44,754 nt of DNA from Spirochaetota bacterium (GCA_016931325.1 JAFGFC010000143.1:1-44754); one strand, 5' to 3'; positions 25,011-34,177 are shown, numbered from the stretch's first letter. Program-made: numbers and translations. Notes: generated from the sequence alone by a model not told the origin.

Positions 25011-26873
25011 ATGCTTCTTGAAAAAATAAATAATCCAAAGGATCTGAAAAAATTTAATTTTACCGATTTGGATATTCTGGCCCGGGAAATACGTGACTTT
25101 TTGATCAATCATGTATCCCAGACCGGTGGTCATCTGGCTTCTAACCTCGGTGTCGTCGAATTGACCCTTGCTTTACATTATGTATTTAATGCCCCGAAAG
25201 ACAAGATCATCTGGGATGTCGGTCACCAGAGCTATATTCATAAGATCATAACAGGCCGTAAGGATAAATTCTCCACGTTAAGACAATATAAAGGGTTGAG
25301 CGGGTTTCCCAAACCCACGGAAAGTGAATATGATACTTTTATTGCTGGCCATGCCAGCACGTCCATCTCTCTGGCATGCGGATTAGCCTGTGCCAGAGAT
25401 CTTAAAAAAGAAAAATACCATATTGTATCGATCATTGGAGACGGGGCCCTGACCGGCGGAGAAGCCTTCGAAGGGTTAAATAATTTAGGGCATCTTGGAA
25501 AAGATGCCATTATTATACTTAATACAAATGAAATGTCGATCTCTCCCAATGTCGGTGCTATAGCCACTTACCTGAACAGGATCATTACCGAATCACTATA
25601 TAATAAGATCAAGACAAAAATAGAAAATGTTCTGAAAGGCATACCGGAAATCGGGAACAGGCTCTTTCAATTAAAGAACAAAGCGGCTGAGCTGATAAAA
25701 GCCTTTTTCGTGCCCGGCATACTTTTTGAGGAGCTGGGATTCATGTATGTGGGTCCTCAGAACGGCCATGACATAAAGACAATGATCCAGACATTAAAAC
25801 GATTAAAAAAATTAAAAGGCAGGCCCATCCTGTACCATATCGTTACCGTTAAGGGAAAGGGTTACCAGCATGCCGAAAAAAGTCCGGAAAAATTTCATGG
25901 TGTTTCCTGTTTTGATGTGCAGACGGGAAATGGAACAAAAAAAGATAACCTTACCTATACGGATGTGTTTGGCAGGACAATCCTTCAAATAGGGAAGGAA
26001 GACAAGAAAGTGATTACGATCACAGCCGCCATGCCGGAGGGTACCGGCCTGGAACTTTTTAAAAGTTGCCTGCCTGAAAGATTTTTTGATGTGGGAATAG
26101 CCGAACAACATGCTGTTACCTCCGCGGCGATGATGGCCAAAGAAGGTTTTAAGGTGGCTGTGGCTATCTATTCTACTTTTCTTCAACGGGCCATTGACCA
26201 GATCATTCATGATGTTGCCATCAGCCGCCTGCCGGTCAAGTTCTTTCTGGACCGTGCCGGTATTGTCGGGTCGGATGGGGAAACCCATCAGGGTATTTTT
26301 GACCTTTCTTATTTACGCATGATCCCCCACGCGGTTATCCTTGTCCCTAAAGACGGAAAGGAGTTCAGGCATATGATCTTTACGGCCTTTCAATACAGCC
26401 ATGGGCCTATTTTTATAAGATATCCGCGATATTATATTCCGGAAAAAACAATAGACTTTTCCATGCCCCTCAAGACTATCCCCATCGGGCCAATCGAACG
26501 CTTGAAAAAAGGGAAAAGCATGGGTATTATAGCCACAGGAATAATGGTGCAGGAAGCCTTGAATCTGTCTGATATGTTCCCGCCAGGTCAATGCACTGTA
26601 TTAAACCTGAGAACCATCAAACCCCTTGATGAAAATCAATTGATCGAATATATCAAGCCTCTTAAACATGTCATTATCATGGAAGAGAACGTCACCAAAG
26701 GGGGGATCAATGAAGAGATCATCTCTGTCCTTTCTAAAAACAAAATATATAAAAAAATCAGCACTTTTGGCCTGCCTGATAAATTCATTGAACATGGCGA
26801 TCCTGATTTCTTGAGAGAAAAATACGGCCTCAAGGCCGAACAAATCTACAGAGTACTAAGTACTAAGTACTAG
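25011..26873 (+). CDS. dxs: 1-Deoxy-D-xylulose-5-phosphate synthase
   Basis: This 620-residue thiamine enzyme condenses pyruvate with glyceraldehyde 3-phosphate as the first step of the MEP isoprenoid pathway. The thiamine-binding region is IIGDGALTGGEAFEGLNN, the catalytic-Glu region is DVGIAEQHAVTSAAMMA, and DRAGIVGSDGETHQGIFDLSYLR is also typical. It supplies the isoprenoid precursors used by UppS encoded downstream. Oddly, the final codons (VLSTKY and the TAG stop) lie inside an AGTACT-type palindromic repeat, so the C-terminus is partly repeat-encoded. tlyA follows after 58 nt. Confidence 0.97.
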   Translation: MLLEKINNPKDLKKFNFTDLDILAREIRDFLINHVSQTGGHLASNLGVVELTLALHYVFNAPKDKIIWDVGHQSYIHKIITGRKDKFSTLRQYKGLSGFPKPTESEYDTFIAGHASTSISLACGLACARDLKKEKYHIVSIIGDGALTGGEAFEGLNNLGHLGKDAIIILNTNEMSISPNVGAIATYLNRIITESLYNKIKTKIENVLKGIPEIGNRLFQLKNKAAELIKAFFVPGILFEELGFMYVGPQNGHDIKTMIQTLKRLKKLKGRPILYHIVTVKGKGYQHAEKSPEKFHGVSCFDVQTGNGTKKDNLTYTDVFGRTILQIGKEDKKVITITAAMPEGTGLELFKSCLPERFFDVGIAEQHAVTSAAMMAKEGFKVAVAIYSTFLQRAIDQIIHDVAISRLPVKFFLDRAGIVGSDGETHQGIFDLSYLRMIPHAVILVPKDGKEFRHMIFTAFQYSHGPIFIRYPRYYIPEKTIDFSMPLKTIPIGPIERLKKGKSMGIIATGIMVQEALNLSDMFPPGQCTVLNLRTIKPLDENQLIEYIKPLKHVIIMEENVTKGGINEEIISVLSKNKIYKKISTFGLPDKFIEHGDPDFLREKYGLKAEQIYRVLSTKY

Positions 26874-26924
26874 GTTCTATGTTCTTTTCTTAACTTAGTA
26901 CATAGTACTTGGAACTTGGTACTA
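26852..26924. repeat. Palindromic intergenic repeat, AGTACT family, copy 2
   Basis: Tandem AGTACTA units at the left can pair with TTAGTACATAGTACTT at the right. AACTTAGTACATAGTACTT (26892-26910) is the exact reverse complement of a stretch of copy 1 near 1550. It covers the end of dxs and ends just before tlyA. A TACTAT box at its right edge stands 6 nt before the tlyA ATG. Confidence 0.75.
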
Positions 26925-26931
26925 TACAAAA

Positions 26932-27759
26932 ATGAAGAACAAGAAGCGATTGGATATACTCCTCCATGAGAAAGGATACTTCTCTTCCCGGTCTCAATCA
27001 CATCAGTATATCCTGGCGGGCAAAGTATTTATTAATGAAACAAGAGAAGATAAGCCAGGGAAACTGTTCCCGGTAGATAAGATTAAAACTGTGTATATCA
27101 AACAATCTCCCCGGTATGTAAGCCGTGGAGGTTACAAGCTCGAAAAAGCCTTAAAGGAGTTTTCTGTTAATCCTTCAGGAAAGATATGCCTGGATATCGG
27201 CGCTTCAACAGGTGGGTTCACAGACTGCCTCTTGCAGAAAAAGGCGAAAAAGGTTTATGCCGTGGATGTGGGATACGGTCAGATCGATATGAAATTACGT
27301 CGTGACCCCCGCCTTGTTCTGCTGGAAAAAACGAATATCCGCTATATTACCGAAAAACAGTTTGATGAAAAAATAGAACTGGTCACCTGCGATGTCTCAT
27401 TTATTTCTGTTCAAAAGTTCCTTCACCGGCTTGCGGCCTTCCTTTCAGAAAACTTCGATATGATCGTCCTTGTTAAGCCGCAGTTTGAAAGCTCGATAAA
27501 AGAGGTTAAAAAAGGGGTAATAAAAGATCCTCTGGTACACGCAAAGGTCTTACGATCGTTTCAAGACTATATCCTTTCCATCAATTTGAAAATAATCAAC
27601 TGGACCTTTTCTCCCTTAAAAGGGCCAAAGGGCAATATCGAATACCTGGCTCATATTACAAAGGCAGCTCCGCAAAAGGCTCCGGATATAGAAGTGATAG
27701 TCAATATGGCTCATACCAGTCTGAAAAAAGAAATTTCTAAAGAAGAAAGTGGCAAATGA
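26932..27759 (+). CDS. tlyA: TlyA family rRNA 2'-O-methyltransferase
   Basis: This 275-residue protein probably methylates rRNA; some relatives were named haemolysins. Residues about 4-65 are an S4 RNA-binding domain (RLDILLHEKGYFSSRSQSHQ, then AGKVFINE). The FtsJ-type methyltransferase domain has SRGGYKLEKAL, LDIGASTGGFTDCLLQ for SAM binding and VLVKPQFES. It follows dxs, a frequent pairing. The ATG at 26932 has no Shine-Dalgarno sequence. A methyltransferase role is confident; the exact target base is not. Confidence 0.92.
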   Translation: MKNKKRLDILLHEKGYFSSRSQSHQYILAGKVFINETREDKPGKLFPVDKIKTVYIKQSPRYVSRGGYKLEKALKEFSVNPSGKICLDIGASTGGFTDCLLQKKAKKVYAVDVGYGQIDMKLRRDPRLVLLEKTNIRYITEKQFDEKIELVTCDVSFISVQKFLHRLAAFLSENFDMIVLVKPQFESSIKEVKKGVIKDPLVHAKVLRSFQDYILSINLKIINWTFSPLKGPKGNIEYLAHITKAAPQKAPDIEVIVNMAHTSLKKEISKEESGK

Positions 27760-27780
27760 CGATTAATGTAGTGAAAAGCA

Positions 27781-28215
27781 ATGAACAAGCCAAGTAGTAA
27801 GACCCAATATGAACGCTACAAAGAGACACAGATCAAAACCGCTTCACAGGGGAAACTGATCGTCATGTTATACGACGGGGCTATCCGTTTCCTCAATATG
27901 GCTAGATCCTTTATCGATGAAAAAAATATCGAAGATTCCCATAAGAATATTGTAAAAGCCCAGGATATTATCATGGAACTTTTACTCTCTCTCAATATGG
28001 AAGCTGGTGAGATCGCCCAAAAGCTCTATAATCTCTATCTGTATCTCAATAAAAAACTGATGGAAGCCAATATGTATAAGAAGAAAGAACCCATTGATGA
28101 GGTAATAAAGATCCTCTCTGAGATGAGAGAGGTCTGGGAAGAAGCGGCCAGTAAAACCACTTCCAACAGCGGATCAGCATTAGAAAAGAACAACAGTGTA
28201 AACATCTCCACCTGA
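27781..28215 (+). CDS. fliS: Flagellar export chaperone FliS
   Basis: This 144-residue helical protein would hold flagellin in the cytoplasm before export. Its start contains YERYKETQIKTASQGKLIVMLYDGAIRFLNMA, the family signature, and the four-helix pattern continues through LYLYLNKKLMEAN to VWEEAA, followed by a Ser/Asn-rich tail. It comes 22 nt after tlyA, with no flagellin or FliD beside it. It shows that the organism makes flagella, and converges with the YihY gene. Confidence 0.92.
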   Translation: MNKPSSKTQYERYKETQIKTASQGKLIVMLYDGAIRFLNMARSFIDEKNIEDSHKNIVKAQDIIMELLLSLNMEAGEIAQKLYNLYLYLNKKLMEANMYKKKEPIDEVIKILSEMREVWEEAASKTTSNSGSALEKNNSVNIST

Positions 28216-28229
28216 GATGAGCCTTCACA

Positions 28230-29555
28230 TCAGGAAAGAAATTTCTTCAAACTTAATCCCCTGACAACAGTTTGAGTGGATTTTTCTATTTTACCCACCA
28301 GTTCATTGATGAATGTATATTCCCTGTCACCGGACATTTTTAACTGTGTTTCTCCATGGTCCCTCAGGGTTTTTATAACATCATATACATTGATCTTTTC
28401 CAAAGGTTTTCCCGGAGTAAAATAGATCCCTCCTTCCTTTTTCACGGCTACAACAAGGCCGCTCTTTTCAAGGATCCCCAGAATCTCATTGACCAGCTTG
28501 ACCGGCAGATTTAATCCGGTTGAAATGCTCTCATTATTCAAAAAGGTCTCACTGTTATAAAAACTTTTAGAGATGAGTAACATGATACGCAGGGCGAATC
28601 TTTCCTTATCCGACATGCTTATATTCACGCTGGAGGCCTCTTTCTGATAGGTTCCCAGATTCTGAGCGGCAAAAGATATTTCCGCTCCCAAAAGGACAAC
28701 GACCCAGCTGATATAAAGCCAGATCAAAAACAGGGGGATCTGTGAGAATGACCCGTATATAGCATTATATTTAGCAACCCCGACCTGGAAATGAATATAA
28801 AAGAACTGGGCTACTTGCCACAACGTGCCGCCAATAATGCCTCCTGTCAGCGCAGAGGTGAACTTGACACGGGTGTTGGGCATAAAATAATAGACAAAGG
28901 TCAAAGCCAGCCATACCATAATATAGGGGGTCAACCTTAATAAAAAAAGATAAAGATGGCTTATCACGGATACGCTCAATATCTTTTGGACAATAGTATT
29001 GCTCTGCAATCCGGCTGTCGAGCTGATCGCTATGACCGTAAGAAGGGGGTAGACAATGATCACAGAAAGATAATCTGTGAATTTCCGGCCTATTGAACGG
29101 GACCTCTGTATGCCCCATATTCTGTTCAGGGCTTTTTCAATATTGCCCAAAAGAGATATTACGGTAAACAGCAAAGTGGCCACCCCTATGGCTCCCAGGG
29201 CAGTCACATTCGTGTTGTTGATATAGGAAATGATCTGGTCCACGATCTGGGTACGGCCGGCAGCGATCTTGGTCAAAAAGGTTTTTAAATAAACGGTGTT
29301 CTGGAACCCAAAGCCTTTGGAAACAGAGAAGGCCACAGCTAAAAGAGGGACAATGGATAAGGTTGTGGTATAGGTTAAAGCCGAGGCTCTTAAAAGGCAT
29401 TGATCCTTGATAAAACCAAGAAAGACAAGATATCCGCCTTTCAAGAAATACATTATGGTCTTTCGGATCTTGCTGAGATTGGCGAATTCAAGATCCCAGA
29501 GATCATGACTGAAGAATTTTAATATCTTCTGTCCAAAATTAAACTTTCTTTTCAT
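28230..29555 (-). CDS. YihY/BrkB family inner membrane protein
   Basis: This 441-residue protein has the YihY/BrkB domain with about six helices (residues about 35-300), including LRASALTYTTTLSIVPLLAVAFSVSKGFG, ALGAIGVATLLFTVISLLGNIEKALNRIWG and IYGSFSQIPLFLIWLYISWVVVLLGAEIS. A soluble C-terminal tail (about 310-441) has a winged-helix-like look (LNLPVKLVNEILGILEKSGLVV). Such proteins were once called ribonuclease BN, which is now considered wrong; the function is unknown. It is last in the minus-strand run with uppS and a PUR gene. Confidence 0.87.
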   Translation of the reverse strand: MKRKFNFGQKILKFFSHDLWDLEFANLSKIRKTIMYFLKGGYLVFLGFIKDQCLLRASALTYTTTLSIVPLLAVAFSVSKGFGFQNTVYLKTFLTKIAAGRTQIVDQIISYINNTNVTALGAIGVATLLFTVISLLGNIEKALNRIWGIQRSRSIGRKFTDYLSVIIVYPLLTVIAISSTAGLQSNTIVQKILSVSVISHLYLFLLRLTPYIMVWLALTFVYYFMPNTRVKFTSALTGGIIGGTLWQVAQFFYIHFQVGVAKYNAIYGSFSQIPLFLIWLYISWVVVLLGAEISFAAQNLGTYQKEASSVNISMSDKERFALRIMLLISKSFYNSETFLNNESISTGLNLPVKLVNEILGILEKSGLVVAVKKEGGIYFTPGKPLEKINVYDVIKTLRDHGETQLKMSGDREYTFINELVGKIEKSTQTVVRGLSLKKFLS

Positions 29556-29570
29556 TAATAATAACTTTAT

Positions 29571-29795
29571 CTATTCTTGATGATAATCCTGATAGGTAAC
29601 CACAAAGTCCATTATTTTCTGAAGCATTTCTTTAAATTCTGAAAGACCGGTGACAGGGATCTTGATCGTATTACGCATGGCGTTGCGTTTTTCGGTAACC
29701 TTCAAGTATTCCCCCTGTGGCGTTGACTTTAGATCAAAAAAGAACATTTTTTGCTCAATAGGCAACTTTTGATTATAAATATCTTTTTCTTCCAT
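29571..29795 (-). CDS. Small PUR-domain (DUF3276-like) nucleic-acid-binding protein
   Basis: This 74-residue protein resembles the bacterial PUR-alpha-like family, which binds single-stranded DNA or RNA. The pattern is MFFFDLKSTPQGEYLKVTEK followed by RNTIKIPVTGLSEFKEML, a beta-beta-beta-alpha unit. Relatives in spirochaetes and Bacteroidetes include the regulator BpuR. A GGGGAAA Shine-Dalgarno-like site precedes the ATG, and it has its own TTGACA/TACATT promoter. Family call is fairly sure; target unknown. Confidence 0.65.
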   Translation of the reverse strand: MEEKDIYNQKLPIEQKMFFFDLKSTPQGEYLKVTEKRNAMRNTIKIPVTGLSEFKEMLQKIMDFVVTYQDYHQE

Positions 29796-29821
29796 AACTT
29801 TCCCCTTCCGTTTATAAAGAA

Positions 29822-29850
29822 AATGTATATAAACAAATATAAAATGTCAA
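29822..29850 (-). promoter_or_regulatory. Promoter of the PUR-domain gene
   Basis: On the minus strand TTGACA (29845-29850) and TACATT (29822-29827) are 17 nt apart, between uppS and the PUR gene. Confidence 0.65.
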
Positions 29851-29856
29851 CTAATT

Positions 29857-30585
29857 TTATTTGCCCCAACGCCGTTCTCTTGACTGGTATTCTTTAATAG
29901 CCAGCACCAGGTCTTTTTCTTTAAAATCAGGCCAATTGAGAGGAGAAAAATACCACTCGCTGTAAGCGCTTTCCCATAAAAGAAAGTTACTGGTACGGAC
30001 CTCGCCACTGGTCCTGATAACCAGGTCCGGATCAGGCAATTCAGGATTATACATAAACTGTTTAAATGTTTTTTCATTCAGCCGGGCGAGACTGAACTTT
30101 TTCTTTTTTATGGCGACGTTCATCTTTTTTATCCCGTCGATGATCTCCTGCTGACCGCCGTAATTAAAGCATATATTAAAGATAATATCATAATTCATTT
30201 TTGTTTCTTTAACAGCAAAGCGTATGGCCCTGCGGGTAGAGGAGGTCAGATTTCTCATTCGCCCGCTGTGAATGATCCTGATACCCTGCTCTTTCAACTT
30301 TTTATAATTTTTATTAAAATATCTGTCCACCATATCCATAATAAATTTTATTTCGTCTTTGGCCCTTTCCCAGTTCTCTGTGGAAAAGGCATAAACAGAA
30401 ATGGCTTTGATCCCTATCTCTTTTGAAAATTTAACGATCCGTTCCACATTCTCCATCCCCCTCCTGTGCCCTTCCATCGGCGGGAAGCCTTTTTTCCTGG
30501 CCCACCGCCTGTTCCCGTCAAGTATAATGGCAATATGCGCCGGTATTCTTTTTTTATCCAGAGTTATTCCAAAATATTTCTTCAT
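29857..30585 (-). CDS. uppS: Isoprenyl transferase (undecaprenyl diphosphate synthase)
   Basis: This 242-residue cis-prenyltransferase makes the lipid carrier used for peptidoglycan and LPS glycan assembly. The catalytic Asp23 lies in IIILDGNRRWARK-like IAIILDGNRRWARK. The FSTENW motif occurs in YAFSTENWERAK, and the C-terminal block VIRTSGEVRTSNFLLWESAY...FSPLNWPDF is typical. Length is normal. A promoter TTGACA/TAAATT ends 13 nt before the ATG, with no Shine-Dalgarno sequence. Confidence 0.96.
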   Translation of the reverse strand: MKKYFGITLDKKRIPAHIAIILDGNRRWARKKGFPPMEGHRRGMENVERIVKFSKEIGIKAISVYAFSTENWERAKDEIKFIMDMVDRYFNKNYKKLKEQGIRIIHSGRMRNLTSSTRRAIRFAVKETKMNYDIIFNICFNYGGQQEIIDGIKKMNVAIKKKKFSLARLNEKTFKQFMYNPELPDPDLVIRTSGEVRTSNFLLWESAYSEWYFSPLNWPDFKEKDLVLAIKEYQSRERRWGK

Positions 30586-30598
30586 CAGATGATCTGTT

Positions 30599-30627
30599 AA
30601 TTTATCATAACAAATCTATTGTGTCAA
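30599..30627 (-). promoter_or_regulatory. Promoter of uppS
   Basis: On the minus strand TTGACA (30622-30627) and TAAATT (30599-30604) are 17 nt apart. The ATG is 13 nt downstream, implying a leader of only a few nucleotides. Confidence 0.6.
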
Positions 30628-30651
30628 TCGTTTTTTCAGGGCAGGGCCCGG

Positions 30652-31488
30652 TCAAGTGATTTTCTTTAATCGCAAGATATCTTCCATATACGAATTGATT
30701 TGAGGCAGTTTGAACAAAGTATAGATGATACTGAACAACAGGGCTAAAAAGATTATTAAGCCTCCGGCCGTATGATGAGTTGTCTCAAAGGGGACATCCT
30801 TTCCTCCTGTAAAATAGATCACCACCGTATTCCTAACAATATTGGCTGTAAAAAGGATCAAGGCAACAACAAAAAAGACCCTGCGTTTTAAAGAGACATC
30901 CGCCTCAATAAAATGGATCAGAAAATAAAATAATAATATTTCTCTGACACCGGTACAACCCAGAACGATCCCGATATCCGTTGGTTCAATGGGAACATTG
31001 ACTTCAAATATATTCCCTTTGATCACGCCTATTCCCTGCTGCCAGAAAAGTGAATAGCCGGCATAGTCAATACCTCCCAGGGCTCCTTTAAATCCTAAAA
31101 GATGCGCCGGGAGAAAAGAGAGAAACGCCACGGCCAGAATCGATAAGCCTCTTAAAAGTGGAATATTTTCAATTAAAAAATAAATACCAAAAGAAAAAAG
31201 GATAATCCTGGTTAAATAACGATAAGCCGGATATCGCCAGTCTTCATCTGTTACCTTCAGGATAATGTAAGTTAAGGTTATAATCAAAATCATATGGGTT
31301 ATAATGGGGTCCGGGCTTTTCATCACATCAATCTGGATATAAATGAGCAGATTGATAAAGGAATAAAGGCAGAGAACAATAAGAGCGGAAGTGAAAAAAA
31401 ACACCTTTTCTTTTTTAAAAAGTAAAAGCAGGATCAATACCGCGGGGAAAATCAGGATCCTGTTGATATTAAATAAAAAATTTATCAT
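30652..31488 (-). CDS. Exosortase/archaeosortase family protein
   Basis: This 278-residue multi-pass membrane protein has about eight hydrophobic helices and the residues expected of the exosortase/archaeosortase family: Cys178 in LGCTGVREILLF, Arg219 in TANIVRNTVV, and His239 in THHTAGG. Family members are thought to cut or process a C-terminal sorting signal (such as PEP-CTERM) on envelope proteins. Its ATG overlaps the stop of the upstream barrel gene (ATGA, 31485-31488), so the two are translationally coupled. I find no PEP-CTERM-type tail in this window's proteins, so the substrate is unknown. Confidence 0.82.
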   Translation of the reverse strand: MINFLFNINRILIFPAVLILLLLFKKEKVFFFTSALIVLCLYSFINLLIYIQIDVMKSPDPIITHMILIITLTYIILKVTDEDWRYPAYRYLTRIILFSFGIYFLIENIPLLRGLSILAVAFLSFLPAHLLGFKGALGGIDYAGYSLFWQQGIGVIKGNIFEVNVPIEPTDIGIVLGCTGVREILLFYFLIHFIEADVSLKRRVFFVVALILFTANIVRNTVVIYFTGGKDVPFETTHHTAGGLIIFLALLFSIIYTLFKLPQINSYMEDILRLKKIT

Positions 31489-34166
31489 AAAGCCGATGAA
31501 TATCGTTTAATGGAAAATTCTTTGATCAAAAAGCTCATTTTACCCGTCGCTTTTCCTAACAGGCAGAACTTGAACTGTTCAGACCCCTTATAGGGCAATT
31601 CATCTATTCTTATATCATCAACATAGAAACCGGTGACATTACCATCATAGGTAACTTTAAGGGTATGATAATCTCTGTCTTCATCTCCAAAAACAGTGAT
31701 ATACCTGGCTTCTATTTCGTTGTCCTGTGGCCCCAGTTGAAAACAGAAATATCCTCCTGTATCATACCTGATAAACATTTTTTTATTCTTATTATCCATA
31801 AATCCAAAATAGAGACGTGACCCTTTAAAGGCCTTGGCTTTAAACTGAACTTTCATCTCAAAAGGCATACTGAGAAAACTGTGGCTCACCAATCCCAGCC
31901 ACATCCCATTCTTGAACCTCTGGTGTTCTTTGCCGGATATCCGTGATAATAAATATAACCCCCCGTCCTTTACGCCTTTTCTAATAGAAAGGTCAGGATG
32001 CGAAGGGTTGAAATATTCTTTGTCCCAGAAAGAAGGATCCAGCCTCTGGAAATCATCAGTGAAATCATCAAGAACATTTAAATAATTGGTCGTGTTATCT
32101 TCAATAATGATCCAGTCAGAAAAGACCTTTTCTCCCTTTCGGGAAACATCCAGCCTGTATTCACCCGCATCGATCCCGATCGAAAAGGGAGCATGAAGCG
32201 TTATTCTGTCTTCACCGGAGGCCAGGAAAAATTCCATGCCTTCCGGTATAGAATTGCCCGTTAAAAAACCCTTGTTTGATAGAAGAGGCAACGAACGCTT
32301 TTTTTCTTCTATGACATGGTTAATAACGGATGATATCACCTGATCACAAATAGAGGGGATCTCGGAATCGCTGGTGATAACGCTTTTTAATCTCTTTATG
32401 GATTTCTTTTTTAAGAGGTCGTTAATCAGAACTTCCAGCACAAGATCATCCTTCTTGATCACTCGATAGTCTATGGCGATGTGAGCAGGGGATTCGTTAT
32501 AGACAATATAATTTGTAAAGTATGACGATTTTTCCTTGAAAAGGATCTCAAATATCTGGCTGTATTCTTCTGCTCTTTTGTTTTTTTCAACAGTCCCGGA
32601 AACGATCTGGATATTGAATTTTTCAGGCGTGATGTTGTCTGCCAGTTTAAAATGATATTTATTCTCCCTGTTGGCCGTTACATTTATCACTTTGGTTATC
32701 GAGCGGCTTTGGCCTGTAATTTTTAAGGGATGCTGGCCGATCAGGATCGAATGAAGATAAAGTGGAGTATTACCTGCTTTTTTCTCATCAATAGTGACAG
32801 TTGCATTTTTCGGGACAGACAGGATGGACAGATCCGAATAGAAAGAATCATTGATGCTTTCCATGATCCGGGCGGATAACTTTTTTACGATCCCGGGTAT
32901 GCTCTTCTTCGTCTTGAATTTTATATTGTATTTTTTAACTCTTATGTTGTCCGACTGATTATAAAGGATGGCCTTTAATTGATAATACTGTTTTTTCTTT
33001 TCGATCCAGATAGTCAGTATGCCGAGCGGTGTAAAGTCGAAACGAACCTGCTTTTCCCGGCTTAATTCTGCGTGTAACAGATCCACAAGATCAGAAAAGA
33101 CGGTCTTCATAGGGGCGGATGACTTATCAACGATCCTGATGGGAACCGCCTCCCGGGGAAAGGAAACCGCATCCTTTTTCATTTCTCTGAAAAGATCAGG
33201 GATGGTTTCATAAAGTATCGCTTCCCTTCGAAAGATCTCAGGTGCCCCTTTCAGCATGGAAAGGGTAAAAAACAAAGCCGGACCAAGATCACTGTGAGGC
33301 TCATAAGTCATATCAAAGGCCATTCTGTACAAACCCAGCCTCATCTTTAAACCTGTTCCTAAACTGATATGTGTCCCCCGTGATGAGCCCTTCAATCCGA
33401 TACGGGGTGTGATAAAATATTCACTTAAAAATTCCAGTCCCACTTTATTTACCATGGGTCCGCTTTCCAGCCGTGTAAAATAATCCAATTCATACATGAC
33501 AGAAAAAAGTTCGATGGGTTTGTAGAATAATCCGCAAGCCAGGCAGGTGGGGATAACTTCTTCCTCTTTAATATATTTTACGCCTGTCCCAAGATTGCGC
33601 AGGGCCAATCCCACTTTAAAGTTCTCCTGGGCCCGTTCATAGTACTTGAACATTTCCATGCCAGTAAGGAAAGCCAGATCAAAAGAAAGATTTTTCGCGA
33701 CAGATCCAGCAATATCAGAATTGAGATATTTCAAGCTGATACCGCCATAATACTGATCCAGGAACTTTACCCCATACCCGGCCTGCACAATAGCGGAAGA
33801 ATAACTTATTTTTTCTCTGGTCTCAAGTCCATAACTGATCTCATTAAAATCTCCTGTCGTGATATAGTGAAGGCCGAGACCTGCGGTTCCCTGTTTCAAG
33901 GGATAGCACAGCGAAAGATGACTGTAATAAAGTTCGAATAGATTGACATACCCTAAAGCCGCGCCAAAGTCTTTTATAGTTCCAAGACCCGCCGGATTAT
34001 AAAAAAGAGTGGTCGGGGAATCAACAAGGACAACAGCGGCCTCTCCCAGGGCTTTTTCTCTGGCTGAAGGATTAAGACTAAAGATTTCAAGGGCAACAGG
34101 TTCAGAGAACAACAACATAGATAAAAAAAGGAGATAATATATAAGGATAACGGCTTTCTTATTCAT
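31485..34166 (-). CDS. Large PorV-like barrel protein with PEGA and LamG-like domains
   Basis: This protein (893 residues from the ATG at 34166) has a signal peptide (MNKKAVILIYYLLFLSMLLF), then a PorV/UPF0164-type barrel (about 20-315; starts SAREKALGEAAVVLVDSPTT and contains NPAGLG). A middle region of about 320-440 has a FlgO/CsgG-like look, and a PEGA-type repeat follows near 445-490 (LSVPKNATVTIDEKKAGNTP). The C-terminus (about 697-890) looks like a LamG/concanavalin beta-sandwich (MKVQFKAKAFKGSRLYFGFMD). It is thus probably an outer-membrane or surface protein with carbohydrate- or peptidoglycan-binding parts. The in-frame TTG at 34205 is the -35 box itself, so it is not the start. Domain order is inferred by eye. 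Confidence 0.65.
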   Translation of the reverse strand: MNKKAVILIYYLLFLSMLLFSEPVALEIFSLNPSAREKALGEAAVVLVDSPTTLFYNPAGLGTIKDFGAALGYVNLFELYYSHLSLCYPLKQGTAGLGLHYITTGDFNEISYGLETREKISYSSAIVQAGYGVKFLDQYYGGISLKYLNSDIAGSVAKNLSFDLAFLTGMEMFKYYERAQENFKVGLALRNLGTGVKYIKEEEVIPTCLACGLFYKPIELFSVMYELDYFTRLESGPMVNKVGLEFLSEYFITPRIGLKGSSRGTHISLGTGLKMRLGLYRMAFDMTYEPHSDLGPALFFTLSMLKGAPEIFRREAILYETIPDLFREMKKDAVSFPREAVPIRIVDKSSAPMKTVFSDLVDLLHAELSREKQVRFDFTPLGILTIWIEKKKQYYQLKAILYNQSDNIRVKKYNIKFKTKKSIPGIVKKLSARIMESINDSFYSDLSILSVPKNATVTIDEKKAGNTPLYLHSILIGQHPLKITGQSRSITKVINVTANRENKYHFKLADNITPEKFNIQIVSGTVEKNKRAEEYSQIFEILFKEKSSYFTNYIVYNESPAHIAIDYRVIKKDDLVLEVLINDLLKKKSIKRLKSVITSDSEIPSICDQVISSVINHVIEEKKRSLPLLSNKGFLTGNSIPEGMEFFLASGEDRITLHAPFSIGIDAGEYRLDVSRKGEKVFSDWIIIEDNTTNYLNVLDDFTDDFQRLDPSFWDKEYFNPSHPDLSIRKGVKDGGLYLLSRISGKEHQRFKNGMWLGLVSHSFLSMPFEMKVQFKAKAFKGSRLYFGFMDNKNKKMFIRYDTGGYFCFQLGPQDNEIEARYITVFGDEDRDYHTLKVTYDGNVTGFYVDDIRIDELPYKGSEQFKFCLLGKATGKMSFLIKEFSIKRYSSAL

Positions 34167-34177
34167 CACGCGATTAA

